From NCBI RefSeq assembly GCF_000422325.1, contig NZ_AULO01000014.1:47029-111028 (forward strand): 64,000 nucleotides of DNA. Direction: 5' to 3'. The notes under the pieces are model-generated. The model had not been told where the DNA came from. It saw only the letters and a program-made list of their open reading frames with translations, and made no database searches. The position numbers and the translations under genes were made by a program. This document shows, one piece after another, positions 1-9,068 of this stretch (position 1 is the first letter of the stretch; the number at the start of each line of letters is the position of its first letter). Origin of the DNA: Marinospirillum minutulum DSM 6287 (lineage in GTDB: Bacteria; Pseudomonadota; Gammaproteobacteria; Pseudomonadales; Halomonadaceae).

Positions 1-57
1 AAAATTAACTGGATACAGAGTAAAGGCTAAGTGTTAAAAAGTCGACTAACTAAGGCC

Positions 58-2157
58 TTATACCTGAGCAAAGCGCACCTTGTCACCACGCCAGCGCATC
101 AGTAGTTGTTGCGCTTTTTCTGGTGAATTTTGAAGCACTTGTTCGGCTATAGGTCGTAAGCCAACAAGTAAATCTGTATCACGTTTAAGGTCTGCTATAC
201 GTAATTCAATTTCACCCGTTTGGCGTGTGCCTAAAAGCTCACCTGGTCCTCGAATTTCTAAATCTTTTTGTGCCACAATAAAGCCATCATTGGTTTCACG
301 CATTACTTGCAAACGCTCTCGCCCATGTGCAGAAAGTGGCGGGTGATAAACTAAAACACAAAAGCTAGCGGTGGAACCTCGCCCTACCCTGCCTCGTAAC
401 TGATGTAGCTGTGCTAAACCTAAACGCTCGGCATTATCTATTATCATTAAGCTGGCTCTGGGTACATCCACACCTACCTCTATAACGGTGGTAGCAACTA
501 ACAGCTGGTATTCACCTTGTTTAAAGGCATCCATGACCGCTGCTTTTTCTGCTGCTTTTAAGCGACCATGAACTAGGGCAATTTTTATTTCAGGTAGGGC
601 TTCACGCAATTCTTCAGCGGTTACTTCTGCTGCTTGGCATTCTAGGGCTTCAGATTCCTCAATAAGCGTACAAACCCAATAGGCTTGTCGCCCTTCTAAA
701 CATGCGTGACGCACCCTTTCAATTACTTCATTACGGCGTGTATCGGGTAATACTAGGGTGGTTACTGGCTGACGTCCGGGGGGTAGCTCATCAATAATTG
801 AAATATCTAAATCAGCATAAGCACTCATCGCTAGGGTGCGGGGAATGGGTGTTGCAGTCATCACTAACTGATGGGGTAAAAACTGCCCTTGCACCCCCTT
901 GTCTCGCAAGGCTAAACGCTGATGCACCCCAAAACGGTGCTGTTCATCGACCACTACCAAGGCTAATCGCTGGAAAACCACTTCTTCTTGAAAAAGTGCG
1001 TGGGTTCCAATTAACAAATGGGTTTCACCTGATGCAAGATCTGCCAGAACAGCTTCGCGCACCTTGCCTTTCATGCGACCTGTTAGCCAGCCAACCTTTA
1101 AACCTAAAGGTTCTAACCAATGGCTAAGGTTTTGAAAATGCTGGTCTGCTAAGAGTTCTGTTGGTGCCATTAAAGCTGCCTGATAACCTGCGGTAATTGC
1201 ACGCAAGCAAGCCATAGCGGCTACCAGCGTTTTGCCTGAGCCAACATCGCCTTGCACTAAACGCAGCATAGGGTGGGGCTGTTCTAGGTCTTGAAAAATT
1301 TCTGCGGTTACTCTTTCTTGCGCCTTGGTGGGTTTAAATGGCAGGCTAGCTAAAAACTTTTCTTCTAAAGAAATATCATCAGCTGCTTGGTAAGGCAAAA
1401 GCGGACAAGCCGCTTGCGAACGGCTTTGTTGACGCAGAAGCAACATGCCTAGCTGCTGAGCTAGCAACTCTTCTAAGGCCAAGCGTCTTTGTGCTGGGTG
1501 TAACCCGCTTTCTAGCAAGGCTAAATCAGCATCGGCGGGCGGCTGGTGTAAATAAAAGAGTGCATCGGCTAGGTGTGGAAAAGCTTGTTCTTGCTGAATT
1601 GCTTGCGGTAAAAGTTCTTGTGGAGGGTGGCTAGCCAAATAACCTAAGGCTTGCTCTACCAGTTGCCTTAAACGCTGCTGCTGAAATCCTTCGGTAATGG
1701 GATAAACCGGCGTTAGGCGTTGTTCTAATTCAGGTGCAGCTAGGTTTTGATTTAAGACTTTAAATTCGGGATGGTAAATTTCTAAACCCGTTGCACCGGG
1801 GCGAGCTTCACCATAACAACGTAGCTGGTTTCCTACTTCTAGCTGCTTTTTCATTGCTGCAGAAAAGTGAAAAAACCTTAAACCTAGTAAACCCGTAGCA
1901 TCACGAATACGCACCAGCAAACTTCGTCGTCGCCCTAGATGAACTTGGCTAGAAATCACTTCACCTTCTACTACTGCGGTGCTGCCAACTCTAAGACTAC
2001 CAAGGGAGCTAACTTTAGTACGGTCTTCATAGCGTAAGGGCAGGTGAAAAAGCAGCCCCTGCATATCATGAATACCTAGCCGCTGAAGTTTTTCTTCTAA
2101 GGCTTTACCTACGCCTTTTAGCTCTGTTAAAGCTAGGTTATGCAGTAGGGCTGACAT
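58..2157 (-). CDS. recG: ATP-dependent DNA helicase RecG
   Basis: Branched-DNA helicase that remodels stalled replication forks and Holliday junctions. The N-terminal half (about residues 1-270) carries the OB-fold wedge domain. Walker A (GDVGSGKT, about 303-310) and a DEQH box (about 404-407) mark the superfamily 2 motor, and the C-terminal half has the GRVGRG motif. I chose the ATG at 2157 (protein begins MSALLHNL, 699 aa). The longer frame to 2205 would overlap the end of oxyR, and its extra 16 residues are not typical of the family. It lies 4 bp downstream of oxyR on the same strand, an arrangement known in Pseudomonas, so the two are probably co-transcribed. Confidence 0.95.
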   Translation of the reverse strand: MSALLHNLALTELKGVGKALEEKLQRLGIHDMQGLLFHLPLRYEDRTKVSSLGSLRVGSTAVVEGEVISSQVHLGRRRSLLVRIRDATGLLGLRFFHFSAAMKKQLEVGNQLRCYGEARPGATGLEIYHPEFKVLNQNLAAPELEQRLTPVYPITEGFQQQRLRQLVEQALGYLASHPPQELLPQAIQQEQAFPHLADALFYLHQPPADADLALLESGLHPAQRRLALEELLAQQLGMLLLRQQSRSQAACPLLPYQAADDISLEEKFLASLPFKPTKAQERVTAEIFQDLEQPHPMLRLVQGDVGSGKTLVAAMACLRAITAGYQAALMAPTELLADQHFQNLSHWLEPLGLKVGWLTGRMKGKVREAVLADLASGETHLLIGTHALFQEEVVFQRLALVVVDEQHRFGVHQRLALRDKGVQGQFLPHQLVMTATPIPRTLAMSAYADLDISIIDELPPGRQPVTTLVLPDTRRNEVIERVRHACLEGRQAYWVCTLIEESEALECQAAEVTAEELREALPEIKIALVHGRLKAAEKAAVMDAFKQGEYQLLVATTVIEVGVDVPRASLMIIDNAERLGLAQLHQLRGRVGRGSTASFCVLVYHPPLSAHGRERLQVMRETNDGFIVAQKDLEIRGPGELLGTRQTGEIELRIADLKRDTDLLVGLRPIAEQVLQNSPEKAQQLLMRWRGDKVRFAQV

Positions 2158-2161
2158 AAGA

Positions 2162-3067
2162 CTATACCAACTTAAGCTGCGCCACTGCCTGCACCAAAGC
2201 CTCAATAGCCTTGGGGCGTGGGAAGCTAGCCCGCCAAGCTAAAGCGACTGTTCTTGAGGGCACTGGGTCTGCAAAGGGGCGGCTGGCTAAAACATCGGGC
2301 GCGTACTGATTCATTCCTATGGCTGAGTAGGGTAGAACGGTAATACCTAAGCCTGAAGCAACCATGTGACGAATGGTTTCTAAAGAACCGCCCTCAGCAA
2401 TTAAGCCTTGGCGTGGGTCTTTCATGTTAATTTCTAACGCGGGGCAGGCTTCTATTACTTGATCTCTAAAACAATGCCCCTCACCTAGCATTAATAGTTT
2501 TTCACTGGGTAAGTCGCTAATGGGAATTTTGCTGCGCTTTGCCCAAGCATGACTTTTGGGTAGTAGCACTTCAAAGGGTTCGCTATAAAGCTCGCGTGTA
2601 ACAACATCCGCTTCAGTAAAAGGTAGCGCAATAATAATCGCATCCAGCTCACCTGAACGCAGCTTACGACGCAAATTAGCAGTGTAATTTTCCTCTATAT
2701 AAAGCGGCATTTCGGGCGTTAGGGTTTGTAGCTTGGGTATAAGGTGGGGGAAAAGATAAGGCCCTATGGTGTAAATAGCACCTAAACGCAAAGGTGAAGT
2801 TAGCTGGTTTTTGCCTTCTTGCGCCATTTCTTTAATGATTGATGTTTGCTCAAGCACTTTGCGTGCCTGCTCAACAATTTTTTCGCCTATAGGCGTTAGC
2901 TGCACAGCACTTTTGCTGCGTTCAAACAGTGCAACACCTAACTCTTCTTCTAGCTTTTTTACCGCCACACTCAAGGTAGGTTGGCTAACAAAACACCGCT
3001 CTGCCGCACGCCCAAAATGCCTTTCTTGTTCCAGCGTGACAATATACTTAAGTTCCGTCAGAGTCAT
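2162..3067 (-). CDS. oxyR: Hydrogen peroxide-sensing LysR-type regulator OxyR
   Basis: LysR-family activator of the peroxide response. The winged helix-turn-helix occupies about residues 1-60 and the effector domain about 90-300. The redox pair is visible at Cys199 (GEGHCFRDQ) and Cys208 (IEACPA), the same numbering as in E. coli OxyR, so disulfide-based sensing is very likely. Length is 301 aa against 305 in E. coli. The start is supported by an AGGAA sequence about 5 bp upstream. recG follows after 4 bp and dxs lies 66 bp upstream on the same strand. Confidence 0.95.
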   Translation of the reverse strand: MTLTELKYIVTLEQERHFGRAAERCFVSQPTLSVAVKKLEEELGVALFERSKSAVQLTPIGEKIVEQARKVLEQTSIIKEMAQEGKNQLTSPLRLGAIYTIGPYLFPHLIPKLQTLTPEMPLYIEENYTANLRRKLRSGELDAIIIALPFTEADVVTRELYSEPFEVLLPKSHAWAKRSKIPISDLPSEKLLMLGEGHCFRDQVIEACPALEINMKDPRQGLIAEGGSLETIRHMVASGLGITVLPYSAIGMNQYAPDVLASRPFADPVPSRTVALAWRASFPRPKAIEALVQAVAQLKLV

Positions 3068-3133
3068 AGGTTCCTACCTGCTGGTGTTTATTTAAAGTTG
3101 TATTCAAAAAGTATGGTGCATTGATTTAAATAA

Positions 3134-5020
3134 TCAAGCTAAACGCTGTTGAATTGCAGCTAGTATACCTTGGGCATTTAATCCGCAATCAGCTAATAAT
3201 TCTTGTTGCGAACCTTGATCTATCCAAGCATCAGGCAAACCTAAGTTAAGCAGTTTAGGTTGTAGGTTTTGGCTGGCATAAAACTCATTAATGGCACTGC
3301 CTACCCCGCCCATAAGAGCATTTTCTTCTAGCGTTACTAGCAGCTCGTGGTTTGCTGCTACTTCTAATAAAAGCTGTTCATCTAAAGGTTTTACAAAACG
3401 TAAGTTTACCAAGGTAGCGTCTAGCTCTTCTGCCACTTCTGCCGCTGTCGCAACTAGGCTACCCAAAGCTAGTAAAGCAATTTTTTTGCCCTTTTCTTTA
3501 CCCGACTTGCGTCTTACCTGGGCTTTTCCTAGCGGTAAGCTGGTTAAATCTTCTTCTATTAGAACACCTGGTCCTTTACCTCTTGGGTAACGTACCGCTG
3601 CTGGGCCTGGGTAGTGATAACCTGTGGTGAGCATTTGGCGGCATTCATTTTCATCAGCCGGTGCCATAATCAGCATTTCTGGAACGCAGCGTAAAAATGA
3701 AATATCTAAAGTACCGTGGTGGGTTGGGCCATCTTCGCCCACCACACCGGCACGGTCGATAGCAAAAAGCACATCTAAATTTTGTACGGCTACATCGTGA
3801 ATGAGCTGATCATAGGCTCTTTGTAAAAAAGTAGAATAAATAGCCACCACCGGCTTCATACCTTCACATGCCATGCCTGCTGCTAGGGTAACGGCATGTT
3901 GTTCGGCAATGGCAACGTCAAAATACCTTTCAGGGTATTCAAGCGAAAACCTGACCATATCTGAGCCTTCACGCATGGCTGGCGTAATGCCTAATAAGCG
4001 TTTATCCACCGCAGCGGTATCGCACAACCACTGGCCAAACACATTGGAATAGCTGGGTTTTTTAATTGTGGGAGCTTGTTCTACTGTTGGTTTTTCTAGC
4101 TTACTAAGGGCGTGATAACCAATCGGGTCGGCCTCGGCTGGAATAAAACCCTTGCCTTTTTTAGTCACCAAATGCAAAAACTGCGGGCCTTTTAAATGCT
4201 TTAGGCTTTTAAGTGTTGCCATTAATTCAGGCAAGTCATGGCCATCTACAGGGCCAATATAATTAAAACCTAGCTCTTCAAACAAAGAGCTAGGGCTAAT
4301 AAAAGACTTCACCTGTTCTTCAGTTTTAAGGGCTAGTTCCCAAGCTAAAGGCAATTTAGAAAGTACCCGACGACTGCCTTCACGTAGCTGGTTAAAGGGT
4401 TCACTTACCAGCAACCTAGCCAAGTAGGTTGCCATGCCGCCAACACTTTCTGAAATCGACATTTCATTGTCGTTCAGAATTACTAAAAGGTTAGGCTGTA
4501 AATGCCCAGCATGTGCCAGTGCTTCAAACGCCATGCCCGCGGTTAAAGCGCCATCACCAATAACGGCAATGCTACGGCGTTTACTACCCTGCGCTTTAGC
4601 AGCTAGTGCCATGCCTAAAGCCGCACTAATGGAGGTGCTTGAGTGGCCAACACCAAAAGCGTCGTAGTCAGACTCACTGCGCTTAGGAAAAGCTGCCACG
4701 CCATTTTTTTGGCGAATGGTGAGTAGCGACTCTTTACGACCGGTTAAGATTTTATGTGGGTAAGCCTGATGCCCAACATCCCAAATCAACCGATCATCTG
4801 GTGTATCGAATACGGCATGTAGCGCAACGGTTAGCTCTATTACACCTAAACCCGCACCAAAATGACCACCCGTTTGGCTAACGCTCCACAATAACCAAGC
4901 ACGCACTTCTCGTGCCAACAAAAGCAATTGCCTTTCGGATAACTTTTTTAAATCTGCTGTCTGCTTAATTGCATCGAGCAAAGGCGTTAAGGGTGCTTGC
5001 GTGGGCAGGGCATCAAACAT
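3134..5020 (-). CDS. dxs: 1-deoxy-D-xylulose-5-phosphate synthase
   Basis: Thiamine-diphosphate enzyme that condenses pyruvate with glyceraldehyde-3-phosphate, the first step of the MEP isoprenoid pathway; it also feeds thiamine and pyridoxal synthesis. The GDG thiamine-binding motif is at residues 155-157, the conserved GGHFG histidine is near residue 53, and the transketolase-like pyrimidine domain holds [13 protein letters not shown]. Length is 628 aa, normal for the family. It follows ispA by 15 bp, forming the common gammaproteobacterial order xseB-ispA-dxs. Confidence 0.97.
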   Translation of the reverse strand: MFDALPTQAPLTPLLDAIKQTADLKKLSERQLLLLAREVRAWLLWSVSQTGGHFGAGLGVIELTVALHAVFDTPDDRLIWDVGHQAYPHKILTGRKESLLTIRQKNGVAAFPKRSESDYDAFGVGHSSTSISAALGMALAAKAQGSKRRSIAVIGDGALTAGMAFEALAHAGHLQPNLLVILNDNEMSISESVGGMATYLARLLVSEPFNQLREGSRRVLSKLPLAWELALKTEEQVKSFISPSSLFEELGFNYIGPVDGHDLPELMATLKSLKHLKGPQFLHLVTKKGKGFIPAEADPIGYHALSKLEKPTVEQAPTIKKPSYSNVFGQWLCDTAAVDKRLLGITPAMREGSDMVRFSLEYPERYFDVAIAEQHAVTLAAGMACEGMKPVVAIYSTFLQRAYDQLIHDVAVQNLDVLFAIDRAGVVGEDGPTHHGTLDISFLRCVPEMLIMAPADENECRQMLTTGYHYPGPAAVRYPRGKGPGVLIEEDLTSLPLGKAQVRRKSGKEKGKKIALLALGSLVATAAEVAEELDATLVNLRFVKPLDEQLLLEVAANHELLVTLEENALMGGVGSAINEFYASQNLQPKLLNLGLPDAWIDQGSQQELLADCGLNAQGILAAIQQRLA

Positions 5021-5035
5021 GAATTAAGTTGCTCA

Positions 5036-5908
5036 TTAAAAATTGCGGTTAATAGACCAGTTAGCTAGCTCAACTAGACTGCTCCATTCACCTGATAAAT
5101 TAGTCAAACTGTCGCAGGCTTGCTTAACTAACGCCTGCGCTCTTTGTTCTGCGCCTTCAACGCCCAACAAGCTAGGGTAGGTGGCTTTATGCAAGAGTGC
5201 ATCTGAGCCGGTTTTTTTGCCTAGTGTGGCTTCATCACCTTTAACATCTAGCAGGTCATCTTGTACTTGAAAGGCCAAGCCTAAAGCGGTGGCATAAATA
5301 TCTAGGGTTGCCAAAACATCGGCACTCGCGCCAGCGGCTAATCCACCCATGCGCACGGCGGCACGAATAAGCGCACCGGTTTTATGGCTGTGTAAACGCT
5401 GTAATTCTTCTAGGCTTAATTGCTTGCCTTCACCTTGTAAATCAAGCATTTGCCCAGCCACCATGCCTTGCGTGCCACTGGCTTGCGCTAGGGTTTTCAC
5501 CATGGCTAAGGCGGCGGGCTGTTGATCACTTGCCAAGGCTTCAAAAGCCAAGGTTTGCAAAGCATCGCCGGTTAAAATTGCGGTGGCTTCATCAAAGGCT
5601 TTATGGCAGGTGGGGCGCCCACGGCGCAGGTCATCGTCATCCATGGCAGGTAAATCGTCATGCACTAGGGAGTAGGCATGAATAAGTTCGACTGCCATGG
5701 CGGGTTTGTCACAGTGAATTAAATCAGCACCTAAAGCCTGACCCGTGGCATAAACCAAGAGTGGGCGTAGGCGCTTACCACCATTAAGCAGGCTGTACTC
5801 TAGCGCTTCTTTTAATAGGGCACTAGGACCAGCCGTTTCTGTAAGCAACTTAGCTAACGCAGCATCAACACGTGTGGCGTAAAGTCTAGTGAGTTCTTCT
5901 AGCTTCAT
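5036..5908 (-). CDS. ispA: Farnesyl diphosphate synthase
   Basis: Cytoplasmic prenyltransferase that builds farnesyl diphosphate (C15) from IPP and DMAPP, the precursor of quinone side chains and undecaprenyl phosphate. The first Asp-rich motif (DDLPAMD, residues 84-90) and the second (DDLLD, 217-221) bind the Mg2+-diphosphate. Length is 290 aa, usual for bacterial IspA. The start codon overlaps the xseB stop (TAATG), so translation is probably coupled. Geranyl diphosphate synthase activity cannot be excluded from sequence. Confidence 0.94.
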   Translation of the reverse strand: MKLEELTRLYATRVDAALAKLLTETAGPSALLKEALEYSLLNGGKRLRPLLVYATGQALGADLIHCDKPAMAVELIHAYSLVHDDLPAMDDDDLRRGRPTCHKAFDEATAILTGDALQTLAFEALASDQQPAALAMVKTLAQASGTQGMVAGQMLDLQGEGKQLSLEELQRLHSHKTGALIRAAVRMGGLAAGASADVLATLDIYATALGLAFQVQDDLLDVKGDEATLGKKTGSDALLHKATYPSLLGVEGAEQRAQALVKQACDSLTNLSGEWSSLVELANWSINRNF

Positions 5909-6153
5909 TAAATATTTCCTGCTTGAGGCTTAATGTTCAGTGGCTCAAAACTGACTTGCCCTTTTTGCTCTTGCAGACTAAATACTCGCTGCTCTGCCTG
6001 GGTTAGCTGTTGCTGGCACAGGCGGGTTAGGCGTACACCTTGCTCATAAGCTTGCAAAGAAGCTTCTAGGCTCAGTTCACCCGTTTCCATGCTGGCAACC
6101 AAGGTTTCTAGCTGCTGCATCAATTGTTCAAAGTTAGGCTGTTCACTGCTCAA
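5908..6153 (-). CDS. xseB: Exodeoxyribonuclease VII small subunit
   Basis: Small subunit of ExoVII, which degrades single-stranded DNA; the catalytic XseA subunit is not in the window. The 81-aa protein is a short helical family member beginning MSSEQPNFEQLMQQLE and containing GELSLEASLQAYEQG, the conserved core. It is the first gene of the xseB-ispA-dxs run and overlaps ispA by one base. The upstream dehydrogenase gene lies 12 bp away on the same strand, so transcription may enter from there. Confidence 0.92.
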   Translation of the reverse strand: MSSEQPNFEQLMQQLETLVASMETGELSLEASLQAYEQGVRLTRLCQQQLTQAEQRVFSLQEQKGQVSFEPLNIKPQAGNI

Positions 6154-6165
6154 GGGAAACTTCCT

Positions 6166-7560
6166 TTAACTATCCAGCATCTTGCCTGGGTTCATTATTT
6201 TGTTTGGATCAAAGGCATTTTTAATGGCTTTCATATACAGAATTTCTTCTGGGCTACGACTGAAGTGTAAAAAGTCTTTTTTAACCAAGCCTACGCCATG
6301 TTCTGCTGAAACACTGCCACCAAAGGCTTGAGTTATAGTGAACACCTTGGCGCTTACTTGGTGGCACTTTTCAAAGAATTCTGTTTGTTCCATGTCTTTA
6401 GGTTTTAGAATATTTAGGTGCAAATTACCATCACCTATGTGGCCAAACCAGACAATTTCAAAACCTGGGTAGGTTTCTTCTACAAAGCTATCAACGGCTT
6501 GTAAAAACTCTGGCACTTTAGAAACGATGACTGAAAGATCGTTCTTATAGGGCGTTTCATGACTGATGGTTTCTGAAATAAATTCGCGCAAACTCCACAA
6601 GTTTTGTAGCTGCGTTTCATTCTGGCTAATAACGCCGTCTTCTACCCAGCCATTTTCCATGCATTCTTCAAACAACTCCATAGCACTATCCATTACACCT
6701 TCATTCTCTGCTTCAAACTCCAGTAAAGCATAATAGGGTGTCGCTGTTGCAAAGGGGCGTTGTAGCTGATGATGTGCGGTTACTTTAGCCAGTGCATTTT
6801 CTGAGAAAAATTCAAAAGCAGTTAAATCTAAGCTGTTTTGGAAGGTTTTTAGCACTTCCATTACCGCTGGCATACTAGGTACACCTAGAACCATTACGGT
6901 TAAATCTTTGGGTGTACGCGTTAGCTTAATGGTGGCCTCAGTAATTATACCTAGCGTGCCTTCTGCACCAATAAATAGGTGGCGTAAATCGTAACCCGTG
7001 TTGTTTTTAATTAGGCCTTTGTTCAGGTTTAAAATTTCACCCTTGCCAGTTACCACGGTTAAACCCAATACCCAGTCACGGGTCATGCCATATTTGATAA
7101 CCTTAATACCACCAGCATTAGTCGAGATATTGCCACCAATTTGACTAGAGCCTGCTGAAGCAAAGTCGACAGGGTAGTATAAGCCTTGTTCTTCAGCAAA
7201 CGCCTGAAGCTGCTCGGTTATCATGCCACCTTGAACGGTGACACTGCGATCAATGGGATTAAAGTCTACAACTTTATTCATATAGTCCATCACAATAACC
7301 AGTTCGTTATTGGAGGCTACTGCACCAGCAGAAAGCCCTGTTCGACCACCAGAAGGCACAATAGAAACTTGGTTTTCGTTAGCAAATTGAACAATTTTCT
7401 GTACGTCTTCAGTAGTGCGAGGAAAGGCAATAGCACGTGGGTTAGGTGAGTGAATTTTAGTCCAATCACGACCGTAAATATCAAGCGCCTCACCATCTAG
7501 GCGCACTCTATCTTTTCCAATCTGGGCTTCAAGGGCTAACTTAATTTGCTCGGGTGTCAT
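6166..7560 (-). CDS. FAD-linked D-2-hydroxyglutarate dehydrogenase
   Basis: FAD-dependent 2-hydroxyacid dehydrogenase of the GlcD/D2HGDH family, 464 aa. The N-terminal FAD-binding domain has the loop SGGRTGLSAG (residues 70-79). The C-terminal oxidase domain has FGHIGDGNLH and AEHGVG, the histidine motifs of the active site. The gene is divergent from serA with 203 bp between them. In Pseudomonas the same pair is known: SerA makes D-2-hydroxyglutarate as a by-product and this enzyme re-oxidises it to 2-oxoglutarate. Assignment to D-2-hydroxyglutarate rather than D-lactate or glycolate rests on that context. Confidence 0.85.
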   Translation of the reverse strand: MTPEQIKLALEAQIGKDRVRLDGEALDIYGRDWTKIHSPNPRAIAFPRTTEDVQKIVQFANENQVSIVPSGGRTGLSAGAVASNNELVIVMDYMNKVVDFNPIDRSVTVQGGMITEQLQAFAEEQGLYYPVDFASAGSSQIGGNISTNAGGIKVIKYGMTRDWVLGLTVVTGKGEILNLNKGLIKNNTGYDLRHLFIGAEGTLGIITEATIKLTRTPKDLTVMVLGVPSMPAVMEVLKTFQNSLDLTAFEFFSENALAKVTAHHQLQRPFATATPYYALLEFEAENEGVMDSAMELFEECMENGWVEDGVISQNETQLQNLWSLREFISETISHETPYKNDLSVIVSKVPEFLQAVDSFVEETYPGFEIVWFGHIGDGNLHLNILKPKDMEQTEFFEKCHQVSAKVFTITQAFGGSVSAEHGVGLVKKDFLHFSRSPEEILYMKAIKNAFDPNKIMNPGKMLDS

Positions 7561-7763
7561 CTCGGCGGCTCTTTATAAGGTAATAATCAAATCATAGGTT
7601 GAATGAAATGCAGTTTAAATGCGCGTTAAATTCACCTAGGTAATCTTTGTCTGGGGGCTGCATATTGATCTTGATATGGTAACATAGCTGCGTTAAGGCT
7701 GGCTTGCCTGCCCGTATTTTTTCCACCTTAGTACTACCTCTTATATCAGGACACTGACCTCTC

Positions 7764-8993
7764 ATGCCTAAAACCTCACTTGATAAAAGCAAGATTAAAA
7801 TTCTGCTGCTTGAAGGCGTTCACCAGACTGCTGTTGATAACTTCAAGGCTAGTGGTTACACCAACATAGAATATCACCCCAAATCTTTATCTGAAGCTGA
7901 TTTACTAAAAGCAATTGAAGATGCCTACTTTGTGGGTATTCGTTCTCGCACCCAATTAACTGAAGAAGTGTTTGCCGCTGCTAAAAAACTAGTTGCTGTT
8001 GGCTGCTTTTGCATAGGAACTAACCAGGTTGAACTTTACTCCGCCTTGATTCGCGGTATTCCTGTGTTTAATGCTCCCTATTCTAATACACGCTCAGTTG
8101 CTGAGTTGGTACTAGGTGAAATGATCATGTTGATGCGTGGCATTCCTCATAAAAGCCGTGAGTGCCATCAAGGTGGCTGGATTAAATCTGCAGAAGGCAG
8201 TTATGAAGTACGTGGCAAAAAACTAGGTATTGTGGGTTACGGTAATATTGGCTCGCAGCTTTCTGTTTTAGCTGAAAGCCTAGGCATGGAAGTTATTTAC
8301 TATGACGTAGTCACCAAATTAGCCATGGGTAATGCGCGCCAAGTAGATACCTTAGATGAGTTGCTTGCTGAATCTGATGTGGTTTCTTTGCACGTGCCTG
8401 AGCTTAACTCTACTAAGTGGATGATTGCTGCTGAACAACTTGGCAAAATGAAAGCAGGCGCACATTTAATTAATGCTTCTCGTGGCTCAGTAGTTGTTAT
8501 TGAAGATTTAGCCGATGTATTAAAATCAGGCCATCTTGCGGGTGCAGCGATTGATGTTTTCCCTGTTGAGCCTCGCAGTAACGATGATGAGTTTGTTAGC
8601 CCACTACGCGGTTTAGACAACGTAATTCTGACACCGCACATAGGTGGCTCTACCCTAGAAGCCCAAGCCAATATTGGTAAGGAAGTGTCTGAGAAGCTAA
8701 TACGTTACAGTGATAATGGCACCACAACTTTTGCGGTTAACTTCCCTGAAGTTGCTTTACCTGCTCACCCTGGCAAGCACCGTTTACTACACATCCATGA
8801 AAATATTCCTGGAGTGCTGTCTGAGGTTAACCGTGTGCTTTCTGAAAATGGCATTAACGTTAGCAGCCAATACCTACAGACTAACGAAAAAGTCGGTTAT
8901 GTCGTGGTGGATGTTGACCGTGAGTACAGCCAGCAAGCATTAGAAGCCTTAAAAAATGTTAAGGGCACAGTGCGTAGCCGCGTATTGTTCTAG
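7764..8993 (+). CDS. serA: D-3-phosphoglycerate dehydrogenase
   Basis: First enzyme of serine synthesis, oxidising 3-phosphoglycerate with NAD+. The NAD-binding GYGNIG is at residues 158-163. The catalytic triad Arg240, Glu269 and His292 has the same numbering as E. coli SerA. A C-terminal ACT domain (about 335-409, HENIPGVLSEVNRVL) suggests serine feedback inhibition. Length is 409 aa against 410 in E. coli. No strong Shine-Dalgarno is seen before the ATG; the nearest purine stretch (AGGA) is about 13 bp away. The gene ends at a clear bidirectional terminator. Confidence 0.97.
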   Translation: MPKTSLDKSKIKILLLEGVHQTAVDNFKASGYTNIEYHPKSLSEADLLKAIEDAYFVGIRSRTQLTEEVFAAAKKLVAVGCFCIGTNQVELYSALIRGIPVFNAPYSNTRSVAELVLGEMIMLMRGIPHKSRECHQGGWIKSAEGSYEVRGKKLGIVGYGNIGSQLSVLAESLGMEVIYYDVVTKLAMGNARQVDTLDELLAESDVVSLHVPELNSTKWMIAAEQLGKMKAGAHLINASRGSVVVIEDLADVLKSGHLAGAAIDVFPVEPRSNDDEFVSPLRGLDNVILTPHIGGSTLEAQANIGKEVSEKLIRYSDNGTTTFAVNFPEVALPAHPGKHRLLHIHENIPGVLSEVNRVLSENGINVSSQYLQTNEKVGYVVVDVDREYSQQALEALKNVKGTVRSRVLF

Positions 8994-9006
8994 GCTTGTC
9001 TTAAAC

Positions 9007-9041
9007 AAAAAACCGCAGCTTATAATAGTCTGCGGTTTTTT
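9007..9041. terminator. Bidirectional rho-independent terminator after serA and the lytic transglycosylase
   Basis: An 8-bp stem (AACCGCAG / CTGCGGTT) with an 11-nt loop is flanked by an A run on the left and a T run on the right, so it can stop transcription from both convergent genes. Confidence 0.9.
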
Positions 9042-9068
9042 TATATTTAATTTTTAACCAAACAGCTT

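Noticed and set aside
798..1127. Open frame of 109 codons antisense to recG
   Set aside because: It lies wholly inside the helicase gene, with no family resemblance and no ribosome-binding site.
7592..7792. Small minus-strand frame in the gap before serA
   Set aside because: It overlaps the serA start, has no Shine-Dalgarno and no recognisable composition.
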